A stretch of 5,288 nt of DNA from Fidelibacterota bacterium. Its GTDB lineage: Bacteria > Fidelibacterota > UBA2242 > JAFGTP01. The stretch covers positions 1 to 5,288 of the forward strand of contig JAIPJV010000159.1 of NCBI GenBank assembly GCA_021734005.1, read 5' to 3'. The notes beneath the pieces were generated by a model. It saw only the letters and a list, made by a program, of their open reading frames with translations, was not told the origin of the DNA and searched no databases. The position numbers and the translations under genes are program-made. Below, piece after piece: positions 1 to 5,288 of this stretch (position 1 is the stretch's first letter; every line of letters starts with the position of its first letter).

Positions 1-457
1 AAAAACCAATTTCATGTAAATTTTCACAATGATTGGGAAAACCATCAGCACAGGGTTTACAATAGGAACACCACATCATTTCTTCGGAACAAACAGCTTC
101 GCCAACCTTGTAGGGCTTTCCTGTTCTTTTGTTAATGGCTTTTGATCCAGCTTCGACTACTTTGCCGGAGAATTCATGGCCCAGTGTGGCGGGAAAAGCC
201 GTCAACCCGGGATAATAGATGTAGCCATCATCATCGGTTTGCAACATATGAACATCACTACCGCAAATTCCACAGGCCTGAACTTCGATTAAGACTTCAG
301 TTGGACCGGGTTGTGGTACATCTTTTTCAACTATCTCAACAAAAGGATTGCGCCAGACTTTACTGCCCTGATAGGTTAATTTACCTTCAATATCCTTGGA
401 GCCCGGTTTATATTCCTGCCGGGGATCCCAGGTAGCGTTCAAAGTTAATGTTCTCAT
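1..457 (-). CDS. iolM: Zn-dependent alcohol dehydrogenase, probable scyllo-inosose 3-dehydrogenase (N-terminal part, cut by window edge)
   Basis: The first 152 residues of a medium-chain zinc alcohol dehydrogenase are visible; the Rossmann NAD domain lies beyond the left edge. Catalytic-zinc ligands are C65 (in CGICGSDVH) and H94-E95 (in LGHEFSG). The structural-zinc lobe has C130, C133, C136 and C144. The start MRTLTLNATWDPR, the DIEGKLT segment, and the stretches Y82-PGLT and DGFPNHCENL closely match, from memory, Thermotoga maritima IolM (TM0412), which oxidises scyllo-inosose to a diketo-inositol with NAD+. Adjacent iolG supplies scyllo-inosose, supporting this role. The ATG at 457 is preceded by GGAG at 465-468 with 7 nt spacing. 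The gene is 372 bp from iolG and has its own candidate promoters and an AraR-like operator. Family assignment is firm; the exact substrate is inferred from similarity and context. Another polyol dehydrogenase is the alternative. Confidence 0.88.
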   Translation of the reverse strand, partial: MRTLTLNATWDPRQEYKPGSKDIEGKLTYQGSKVWRNPFVEIVEKDVPQPGPTEVLIEVQACGICGSDVHMLQTDDDGYIYYPGLTAFPATLGHEFSGKVVEAGSKAINKRTGKPYKVGEAVCSEEMMWCSYCKPCADGFPNHCENLHEIGF

Positions 458-464
458 AATATGA

Positions 465-468
465 CTCC
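465..468 (-). promoter_or_regulatory. Shine-Dalgarno site of the iolM-like gene
   Basis: On the minus strand the sequence reads ACGGAGTC, with GGAG ending 7 nt before the ATG at 457. It supports the chosen start, which also matches the N-terminus of the family. Confidence 0.7.
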
Positions 469-485
469 GTTAATGTTTTTATGTT

Positions 486-503
486 TAATTGAATATACAA
501 TTA
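486..503. promoter_or_regulatory. Candidate AraR-type operator in the iolM leader
   Basis: An 18-bp dyad, TAATTGaatataCAATTA, has perfect 6-bp arms around a 6-bp centre. Read on the minus strand, its 16-bp core AATTGTATATTCAATT differs at only a few positions from the operator at the regulator's own promoter (ATTTGTATGTACAATT). It also resembles the Bacillus subtilis AraR box ATTTGTACGTACAAAT. It sits 28 nt upstream of the iolM start and downstream of both candidate promoters, so a bound repressor would block elongation or initiation rather than cover the -10. The binding protein is inferred to be the AraR-like regulator encoded at 1881-2978. AT-richness raises the chance of a coincidental dyad. 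Confidence 0.55.
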
Positions 504-545
504 TTTTCAAAAAATTTTTTAAAAGAATTCCTCAATAAAATACTA

Positions 546-573
546 ATTATATCTCAGTTCCCTTTTCTATCAA
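546..573 (-). promoter_or_regulatory. Candidate sigma-A promoter for iolM (proximal)
   Basis: On the minus strand there is TTGATA (568-573), a 16-bp spacer and a perfect TATAAT (546-551). The predicted start near 539 gives a leader of about 82 nt that contains the operator at 486-503. The region is very AT-rich, so chance matches are possible, but the perfect -10 with a good -35 makes this the best proximal candidate. Confidence 0.5.
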
Positions 574-613
574 CTTAAAGTATAAATTAAAAATTTATTT
601 AATTCCCTTTTTA

Positions 614-642
614 ATTCTATCAGTGTAAATAAAATTTGACAA
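614..642 (-). promoter_or_regulatory. Candidate sigma-A promoter for iolM (distal)
   Basis: On the minus strand there is TTGTCA (637-642), an optimal 17-bp spacer and TAGAAT (614-619), with five of six consensus bases in each hexamer. The predicted transcription start near 607 would give a leader of about 150 nt. It could act alone or in tandem with the proximal candidate at 546-573. Confidence 0.45.
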
Positions 643-685
643 CTAACCTGAAAAATTCATTATCATTCATTTTTCACCTTACAGG

Positions 686-711
686 CCGAATAATCTCTTC
701 GAGATTTTCGG
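686..711. other. Short stem-loop in the iolG-iolM gap
   Basis: CCGAA-t-AATCTC-TTC-GAGATT-TTCGG folds into an 11-bp stem with one bulged T and a 3-nt loop. On neither strand is it followed by a T-run, so it is not a classical rho-independent terminator. It lies just upstream of the distal promoter and beside the long palindrome at 724-825. It may be a binding site or an RNA processing or stability element at the 3' end of the iolG transcript. Its function is unknown. Confidence 0.5.
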
Positions 712-723
712 GATTAACCTTAG

Positions 724-825
724 ATTAATTAATGACTCCCAAAAACTGAGTTTTTTCATAGGTGATATCTAAATATATATTTATCATGTAATTAACTACT
801 ATTTTTGTAGGAGTCATGAATTAAT
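724..825. repeat. Imperfect palindrome of about 102 bp, MITE-like or large hairpin
   Basis: The outer arms ATTAATTAATGACTCC (724-739) and GGAGTCATGAATTAAT (810-825) are complementary at 15 of 16 positions. With small gaps the pairing continues inward through CAAAAA, AGTT, CAT and GATA blocks to a perfect 14-bp palindrome (TAAATATATATTTA) near the centre. The whole unit therefore folds into one long hairpin ending 4 bp short of the iolG stop codon. The size and terminal inverted repeats resemble a small non-autonomous insertion (MITE). No coding capacity and no clear target duplication were seen, although TTAA occurs at 725-728, 729-732 and 821-824. The alternative is a native 3'-end RNA structure protecting or terminating the iolG transcript. 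Confidence 0.6.
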
Positions 826-829
826 CAGG

Positions 830-1843
830 CTAATATTTGCTAACATCGACTACTTTGTTTTCATGCAAAGAATCAGTAGCTGCAACAGCTACTTTGAGAC
901 CATAGATACCGTCATCAATTCCTATCATAGGTTCTGAACCACTTTGTAAATTATCAATATAATCTTTGAGTTGTTCTACATAGGCCTCGCGAAAACGCTG
1001 AGGAAAATAGGGAACAACATCATGGGTTACGCCCTCTTTAGTCATGACCAGAACAGGAGTATCGCGCAGATATCCAGCTTTCAAAGTTCCCTTAGTTCCC
1101 AGGACTTCCGCTCGAATATCATAACCGTAGACACCATTCCGGCTTATGTCAATTTCACCCAGTGCGCCACTTTGAAAGGTAAAGGCCATGACAACATTAT
1201 CAGTATCACCGGTCTTTTTCACTTCAGGAAAAGCAAGCACACCACCGATAGCATAGACAGTGTGAATGTCGCCCATATACCAGCGGGCAATATCGTAATC
1301 ATGGATAGCCATATCAAGAATCTGGCCACCACTATTTTCCGGTAGCAAATAATCTAATTCAGGCAAAAATGGATCCCGGGATGAACCCCGAAAAACAACT
1401 GGTTCTCCAATCACGCCCTCTTCAATTTTTTGTTTCACAGCTGCAAATCCTTTGTCAAAACGTCGCATATACCCCTGCTGATAAAAAACTCCTGCCGCTT
1501 GAACAGCTTCCTTCATTTCCCGAGCATCTTCCAGAGTCAAAGTCATCGGTTTCTCACAAAAGATAGGCTTTCCGGTCTGAGCCGCATCAATTACAATTTC
1601 CTTGTGATTGGAAGTTGTTGCTGTTATTATAACAGCCTCCACATCTTTGTCAACATTGAGATCTTGGTGGTTATCATACCACTTTGGAACAGCATGTTTT
1701 TTTGCAACTCTTTGTGCTTTATCAGGGATCAAATCCGCTACGGCAACAAGATTTGCTGACGGGACTCTCTGAGACAAAAACTTTGCATACATACTACCCA
1801 ATCTTCCGGTTCCAATCAGGCCCACATTAATCTGACTTTTCAT
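830..1843 (-). CDS. iolG: myo-Inositol 2-dehydrogenase (Gfo/Idh/MocA family)
   Basis: This 337-residue NAD-dependent cytosolic oxidoreductase is predicted to convert myo-inositol to scyllo-inosose. The N-terminal Rossmann domain has GLIGTGRLG (8-16) and an acidic D37 at the end of beta-2, favouring NAD+. The family EKP motif is at 97-99. The catalytic set K98, D177 and H181 (DMAIHD) corresponds to K97, D172 and H176 of Bacillus subtilis IolG. RRFD (127-130), SRDP (155-158), ELDY (162-165) and VYGYD further down also occur, from memory, in Thermotoga IolG (TM0414). The ATG at 1843 is chosen over an in-frame TTG at 1858, because the codons between form the Shine-Dalgarno sequence itself. The gene starts 37 bp after the regulator with no promoter seen between, so the two are probably co-transcribed. 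Other Gfo/Idh sugar dehydrogenases remain possible, but the iolM neighbour supports inositol. Confidence 0.88.
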   Translation of the reverse strand: MKSQINVGLIGTGRLGSMYAKFLSQRVPSANLVAVADLIPDKAQRVAKKHAVPKWYDNHQDLNVDKDVEAVIITATTSNHKEIVIDAAQTGKPIFCEKPMTLTLEDAREMKEAVQAAGVFYQQGYMRRFDKGFAAVKQKIEEGVIGEPVVFRGSSRDPFLPELDYLLPENSGGQILDMAIHDYDIARWYMGDIHTVYAIGGVLAFPEVKKTGDTDNVVMAFTFQSGALGEIDISRNGVYGYDIRAEVLGTKGTLKAGYLRDTPVLVMTKEGVTHDVVPYFPQRFREAYVEQLKDYIDNLQSGSEPMIGIDDGIYGLKVAVAATDSLHENKVVDVSKY

Positions 1844-1849
1844 TCCCCT

Positions 1850-1855
1850 CCTCCT
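1850..1855 (-). promoter_or_regulatory. Strong Shine-Dalgarno deciding the iolG start
   Basis: On the minus strand TGAGGAGGAGGGGA directly precedes the ATG at 1843, with AGGAGG ending 6 nt before it. The in-frame TTG at 1858 would translate this purine tract as an improbable Met-Arg-Arg-Arg-Gly leader, so it is rejected as the start. Confidence 0.85.
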
Positions 1856-1880
1856 CAAATTTTTAATCTTAATCTAGAAT

Positions 1881-2978
1881 CTATTCTCTCTGTAAAGAAC
1901 AGACAGAATCTCTTTCAACCAGGTGGGACTTTAGAACTTTCTGTTCTGTGGAATTCTCTCCTCCTTTTATTCTGGACATGAGAATTTTTAGACTTTCCTG
2001 ACCCATCTCATAAATTGGCTGATGCATAGTTGTCAGAGGCATGAGATTAGAATAATTCGGATTGAGATCATCATAACCAACTACAGAAATGTCTTCCGGT
2101 ATTGAAATCCCCATATCTTTGGCCGCCGAATAGATCAAGTAAGCAATCCGATCATGTCCGGCAAATATAGCCGATATTTCATCTGTTTTTCCCAGCAAAA
2201 TATTGACATGTTTTATATAATGTTCTTCGGAAAAAGGCCCATTATGCAGTTGCATGAATTCGGGATCAGGATCAATACCAGCATCTTTCAAAGCCTGCTT
2301 ATAGCCCTCCAGGCGCTCACGTTCTGTACTAAAAAGGGTACTCAAAGTAATGCCGATTTTACTGTGACCTTTATCAATAAGGTACTTTGTTAATTGATAG
2401 CCACCTTCAAAATTATTAGTAGTTACATAGTCGAGTTCAGTGTCTTCAATAGTTCTGTCAGCCAGAATCACAGGAATATCTCTTTGGGTGAATTGTTCAA
2501 CTATCTGCCTATTTTTATCATCAGATGCGGCTGTAGGGACAAAGATAACTCCACATACAGAATTACTGATTAAACGATCTGCGTGAAAATTGGCCTTGAA
2601 ATAAAGGTCATCTGTATTACACAAAATTGTGCTCAACCGATTATTGGCGGCCTCATCTTCAATACCTCGCACCAATTCGGGAGTGTAGCCAGTTCTGATA
2701 TCAGGTACAATAATGCCAACTATATCCTGGGAATCATCAGACTCGGAACGATGTTCTACAAAAGTACCCAGACGCCGTTTCCTTCTTAAATAGCCCATAT
2801 TGACCAGATTAGTTATTGCTTTTCGTATGGTAGCCCGGGCTAAACCGGTAATTTCAACCAGTTCTTCTTCAGTTGGAATTTTATCATCAGGTTTAAAAAC
2901 GCCCTGTTCAATTTGTTCCTGTAACCAGGTTTGTAATTGAAAATATAAAGGGATGGGACTATTGCGATCAACTATCAT
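1881..2978 (-). CDS. AraR-type transcriptional repressor (GntR DNA-binding domain + LacI effector domain)
   Basis: A 365-residue regulator, close to the roughly 362 residues of Bacillus subtilis AraR. Residues 1-75 form a GntR winged helix: IPLYFQLQ near the N-terminus, IPTEEEL (34-40), recognition helix ARATIRKAITNLV (47-59) and wing ending GTFV (71-74). From about 86 on, a LacI/periplasmic-binding-like sensor follows, with DIVGIIVPD, VTTNNFEGGYQLTKYLI, RLEGYKQALKDAGI and PEDISVVGYDDLNP. From memory, the recognition helix is nearly that of AraR, consistent with the AraR-like box at its promoter. The ATG at 2978 is preferred: GGAG lies 12 nt upstream, whereas an in-frame ATG at 2996 has no Shine-Dalgarno site and only a 12-nt leader. 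Position next to iolG and iolM suggests an inositol-derived effector rather than arabinose; this is inference. Confidence 0.85.
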   Translation of the reverse strand: MIVDRNSPIPLYFQLQTWLQEQIEQGVFKPDDKIPTEEELVEITGLARATIRKAITNLVNMGYLRRKRRLGTFVEHRSESDDSQDIVGIIVPDIRTGYTPELVRGIEDEAANNRLSTILCNTDDLYFKANFHADRLISNSVCGVIFVPTAASDDKNRQIVEQFTQRDIPVILADRTIEDTELDYVTTNNFEGGYQLTKYLIDKGHSKIGITLSTLFSTERERLEGYKQALKDAGIDPDPEFMQLHNGPFSEEHYIKHVNILLGKTDEISAIFAGHDRIAYLIYSAAKDMGISIPEDISVVGYDDLNPNYSNLMPLTTMHQPIYEMGQESLKILMSRIKGGENSTEQKVLKSHLVERDSVCSLQRE

Positions 2979-3002
2979 AGTGATAATGAACTCCATTGGT
3001 TT

Positions 3003-3018
3003 AATTGTACATACAAAT
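3003..3018. promoter_or_regulatory. AraR-like operator at the regulator promoter
   Basis: The 16-bp dyad AATTGTACATACAAAT reads ATTTGTATGTACAATT on the minus strand and differs from the Bacillus AraR box ATTTGTACGTACAAAT at only two positions. It overlaps the -10 hexamer (3016-3021) and covers the predicted transcription start near 3009, the classical place for negative autoregulation. The resemblance is seen directly; binding by the adjacent regulator is inferred. Confidence 0.75.
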
Positions 3019-3044
3019 ATACTAAACTAATTTTTCTTATGCAA
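3016..3044 (-). promoter_or_regulatory. Sigma-A promoter of the regulator-iolG unit
   Basis: On the minus strand there is TTGCAT (3039-3044), a 17-bp spacer and TATATT (3016-3021). The predicted start near 3009 gives a leader of about 30 nt to the ATG at 2978. The operator at 3003-3018 overlaps the -10. This promoter separates the regulatory/inositol module from the flavoprotein genes upstream. Confidence 0.65.
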
Positions 3045-3061
3045 ATTATTTTTGTATAGTC

Positions 3062-3079
3062 GTCTATCAAAAGTCTATC
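3062..3079. repeat. Two GTCTATC direct repeats, 11 bp apart
   Basis: GTCTATC occurs at 3062-3068 and 3073-3079, in phase with about one helical turn, between the oxidoreductase stop codon and the -35 of the regulator promoter. It could be an activator site upstream of that promoter, or chance in a short AT-rich gap. Confidence 0.25.
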
Positions 3080-3089
3080 TTTTCCCAAT

Positions 3090-4523
3090 TTATTCATCAT
3101 TTCCGGTATCAAATATTTTACCGGGATTTAAAATATTATTGGGGTCAAAAGCGAGTTTAACCCGCCTCATTAATTCCAGAGTAGCCGGTTTCATAATGTT
3201 TTTCATATATTTTTTTCTCTTATTACCAATTCCATGTTCGCCACTAATAGTACCGCCCATTTTGACAGTTTCTTCAAAAATCAAACTTCTTGTTTTTTCC
3301 AGCTGCTCATCCCACTCTGCTTTTTCCATTTCAGACCTTTTGACAATTGTAGAATGAATATTGCCATCACCAGCATGGCCGAAGCAATATATATCTACAC
3401 CATTGTTTTTGGCAATTTCCCTGCTTTTGATCAAAAAATCAGGAATATTGGCGATCGGTACAACTATATCCTCAGAACTTTTATACTCAGAATAGGTCTG
3501 AATGGCTTCGGGAATGTTTCGGCGAATCCGCCAGACTCGTTCTCTGGTAGTAGCACTATTGGCAACATAGACCTCAAGGGCTCCATTTTCCAGACATTTA
3601 TCACCTATATCATGATAGGCTTTTTCGATAACATCTTCATCACTGCCGTCCAATTCAATCAATAGCATGGCATTAGCGCCTTTTAGGGGAAGATGCTCAT
3701 TCAGATATTTATAGACCAGTAAAACCGATTCCTTGTCCATAAATTCTATTGCTGTAGGCAGAGTTTTACTGTCAGTCAAGATAGGGGGCACCTGTTTAAT
3801 GGCAGTTTCAATGTCTTCATATAAAACCAATAAATTGACAGTATGCTGAGGCAAGGGCAGGAGTTTTAGATATATTTTTGTGAAAATTCCCAGCGTGCCT
3901 TCCGAACCAACCATCAACTTAACCAGATCGTAACCAACTACATCTTTGACTCGCTTTCCACCTAGATGGATGATCTCTCCTTCCGGTGTCACCATTTCAA
4001 GTCCCAAAATATAGCGCCCGGTCACTCCATATTTGACAGCCCGGCCTCCGCCAGCATTTTCAGCGACATTACCGCCGATAAAACAGCTTTCCACACTCAT
4101 GGGATAACCTGCGTAGAAGAGACCTTTTTCTGCTATTAATTCATTGATCTCATTGGTAATCACTCCCGGTTCTACAACTGCTATCAGATTATCCTCGTCA
4201 ATTTCAATGATTTTATCCATGCGTTCCAGCGACAAGACAATTCCCCCTTCTACAGGAACAGCACCGCCGGAAAGGCCACTACCTGCTCCCCGGGGAGTGA
4301 CGGGTACATTTTCCCGGTTAGCCAGCTTCATTATTTTTGAAATTTCTTCCGCATTCTCAGGTTTTATTACAATATCCGGCATTTGGGCGTATTGCTCATC
4401 ATTGACCTCATCATGGGAATAGGTTTCCAATTTTCCCTGATCATCATAAATTACATTCCGATCTCCAACAATCTGTTGAAGTTCAGCAACCATTTCTTTT
4501 GTCAGCTTATTATATTTAGACAT
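3090..4523 (-). CDS. glcD: GlcD/LctD-family FAD-linked oxidoreductase, probable ETF-dependent D-lactate (or glycolate) dehydrogenase
   Basis: Complete 477-residue cytosolic flavoenzyme of usual GlcD length. The PCMH-type FAD-binding domain (about 49-227) carries PRGAGSGLSGGAVP (77-90), then GGNVAENAGGGRAVKYG, VTGRYILGLE and VVGYDLVKLMVGSEGTLGIF. The C-terminal FAD-oxidase domain has SEDIVVPIANIP, CFGHAGDGNIH, GGTISGEHGIG and the family ending DPNNILNPGKIF. No iron-sulfur cysteine motif or membrane segment is seen, so electrons must pass to a partner. The etfA gene 32 bp upstream supplies it, as in the LctBCD complex of Acetobacterium woodii, which couples lactate oxidation to NAD+ reduction with ferredoxin oxidation. 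The ATG at 4523 has AGGGA about 7 nt upstream, a modest site suggesting translational coupling to etfA. Sequence does not distinguish lactate from glycolate or another 2-hydroxyacid. Confidence 0.85.
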   Translation of the reverse strand: MSKYNKLTKEMVAELQQIVGDRNVIYDDQGKLETYSHDEVNDEQYAQMPDIVIKPENAEEISKIMKLANRENVPVTPRGAGSGLSGGAVPVEGGIVLSLERMDKIIEIDEDNLIAVVEPGVITNEINELIAEKGLFYAGYPMSVESCFIGGNVAENAGGGRAVKYGVTGRYILGLEMVTPEGEIIHLGGKRVKDVVGYDLVKLMVGSEGTLGIFTKIYLKLLPLPQHTVNLLVLYEDIETAIKQVPPILTDSKTLPTAIEFMDKESVLLVYKYLNEHLPLKGANAMLLIELDGSDEDVIEKAYHDIGDKCLENGALEVYVANSATTRERVWRIRRNIPEAIQTYSEYKSSEDIVVPIANIPDFLIKSREIAKNNGVDIYCFGHAGDGNIHSTIVKRSEMEKAEWDEQLEKTRSLIFEETVKMGGTISGEHGIGNKRKKYMKNIMKPATLELMRRVKLAFDPNNILNPGKIFDTGNDE

Positions 4524-4555
4524 ATATTTTCCCTGTTAAAATTTATGGTTTTATT

Positions 4556-5288
4556 CTACTCGTGATTCTGCAGTTTTTCTATCAACATAGGCAGGACCTG
4601 AAACATATCAGCCTGAATACTAAAATCAGCAACTGTGAATATCTGAGCCTCAGGATCATTGTTAATAGCAACTATATGTTCAGCAGTTTTTATTCCGGCC
4701 AGATGTTGAACCGCTCCGGAAATTCCGGCTGAAACATATAGTTTGGGACTAACTGTCTTGCCACTCAGGCCAACTTGATGAGGATAGGAAATCCAGCCCA
4801 GATCAACTGCCTCTCGGGATGCACCAACAGCGCCATCCAGGAGTTCAGCCAGTTTCTCAATTAATTCAAAGTTTTCCTCTTTTTTACAGCCTTTGCCACC
4901 AGCAACAACTATATTGGCATCCTGAATATTGCCGCCTTCTTCCTCAATCGGTTTGAAATCGGTCTGCTTGATGCGGCTTTCAAATAATTCTTCATCAACG
5001 GTTTCATGAACAATCTCACCCGTGCGGTCAGGATCTCTTTCTAAAGGCTGATTGGAATGAGGCCGTACTGTAGCCATTTGGGGACGGTGATTAGGTGTTT
5101 TGATTGTGGCCAGAATATTCCCGCCAATAGCAGGACGGGTTTGAATCAAATTGCCGGTTTCTTCATCAATATCAAGGCCAGTACAATCAGCAGTTAAACC
5201 TGCATGGCAATTGATGGCCACAGCCGGAGCAATTGTTCGGCCTGTAGTTGTAGCGCTGGCAATCATTATCTCCGGTTTGTATTTGTTG
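4556..5288 (-). CDS. etfA: Electron transfer flavoprotein alpha subunit (5' end cut by window edge)
   Basis: The reading frame stays open to the right edge, so the ATG at 5266 is internal: upstream codons read NKYKPEI before MIASATTTGR, the family's P-E-I-hydrophobic-A-x-T-T-x-G-R block. Visible positions are counted from that Met. GLTADCT (23-29) and TRPAIGGNILATI (43-55) belong to domain I. The C-terminal FAD-binding domain has AGGKG (122-126), GASREAVDLGW (148-158), QVGLSGKTVSPKLYVSAGIS (164-183), QHLAG (187-191) and the ending AINNDPEAQIFTVAD. R151, S169 and H188 align with FAD contacts R249, T266 and H286 of human ETF-alpha (from memory). With EtfB, expected just upstream outside the window, it should form the flavin heterodimer that carries electrons from the GlcD-like dehydrogenase encoded 32 bp downstream. 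An N-terminal ferredoxin-like extension, present in some LctC proteins, cannot be judged here. Confidence 0.93.
   Translation of the reverse strand, partial: NKYKPEIMIASATTTGRTIAPAVAINCHAGLTADCTGLDIDEETGNLIQTRPAIGGNILATIKTPNHRPQMATVRPHSNQPLERDPDRTGEIVHETVDEELFESRIKQTDFKPIEEEGGNIQDANIVVAGGKGCKKEENFELIEKLAELLDGAVGASREAVDLGWISYPHQVGLSGKTVSPKLYVSAGISGAVQHLAGIKTAEHIVAINNDPEAQIFTVADFSIQADMFQVLPMLIEKLQNHE

Noticed and set aside
142..435. Plus-strand open frame of 97 codons antisense to the iolM-like gene
   Set aside because: It lies wholly inside a minus-strand gene with intact zinc-site motifs, and its Arg/His-rich translation resembles no family.
620..670. Minus-strand 16-codon ORF (ATG AAT GAT ...) preceded by AAGGTG
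   Set aside because: It overlaps the distal promoter hexamers and has no recognisable product; a leader peptide cannot be excluded but nothing supports it.
971..1759. Plus-strand open frames antisense to iolG
   Set aside because: They are shadows of a complete gene with intact catalytic residues, and have neither convincing ribosome sites nor recognisable domains.
1844..1858. Upstream TTG start for iolG
   Set aside because: It would translate the AGGAGG Shine-Dalgarno tract; the ATG at 1843 has ideal spacing and gives the normal family N-terminus.
2979..2996. Upstream ATG (2996) as start of the regulator
   Set aside because: There is no Shine-Dalgarno site before it and only about 12 nt from the predicted transcription start, so the ATG at 2978 is preferred, with some uncertainty.
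3061..3092. Possible rho-independent terminator after the GlcD-like gene
   Set aside because: Only a 5-bp AAAAG/CTTTT stem with no GC core and no T-run is visible, so read-through into the regulator cannot be excluded.
3234..3665. Plus-strand open frame of 143 codons antisense to the GlcD-like gene
   Set aside because: The minus strand there encodes well-conserved FAD-oxidase motifs, so this is a shadow frame.

Overview
The window looks like part of a chromosome from a low-GC, anaerobic, Firmicutes-type bacterium. Intergenic DNA is AT-rich, Shine-Dalgarno sites are AGGAGG-like, promoters fit the sigma-A consensus, and the regulator is of the Bacillus AraR type. Halanaerobiales or related clostridia are plausible hosts, but the sequence alone does not fix this. 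All five protein genes lie on the minus strand, so transcription runs from high to low coordinates. The first and last genes are cut by the window edges. No RNA gene, CRISPR array or transposase was seen.

Upstream module (5288 down to 3090): the C-terminal two thirds of an electron transfer flavoprotein alpha subunit (etfA), then after 32 bp a complete GlcD-family FAD-linked oxidoreductase. This order matches the EtfB-EtfA-LctD layout of electron-confurcating D-lactate dehydrogenases in anaerobes. The etfB partner would lie just outside the right edge.

Downstream module (2978 down to 1): a GntR/LacI-hybrid (AraR-type) regulator, a myo-inositol 2-dehydrogenase (iolG), and the N-terminal 152 residues of a zinc-dependent alcohol dehydrogenase that closely resembles Thermotoga-type scyllo-inosose 3-dehydrogenase (iolM). 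Together they suggest the alternative, Thermotoga-like inositol route (inositol to scyllo-inosose to a diketo-inositol) rather than the Bacillus iolBCDE route. Hydrolase and epimerase genes would be expected beyond the left edge.

Regulation is readable in the intergenic DNA. The regulator has its own promoter (TTGCAT-17-TATATT), overlapped by a 16-bp operator almost identical to the Bacillus AraR box. A second, degenerate copy of that operator sits in the iolM leader, downstream of two candidate promoters. The simplest reading is an autoregulated local repressor controlling iolG and iolM. The 372-bp iolG-iolM gap also holds a roughly 102-bp imperfect palindrome (MITE-like or a large RNA hairpin) and a separate short hairpin. 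Apart from this gap, the window is ordinary metabolic DNA; no radically new system was found.
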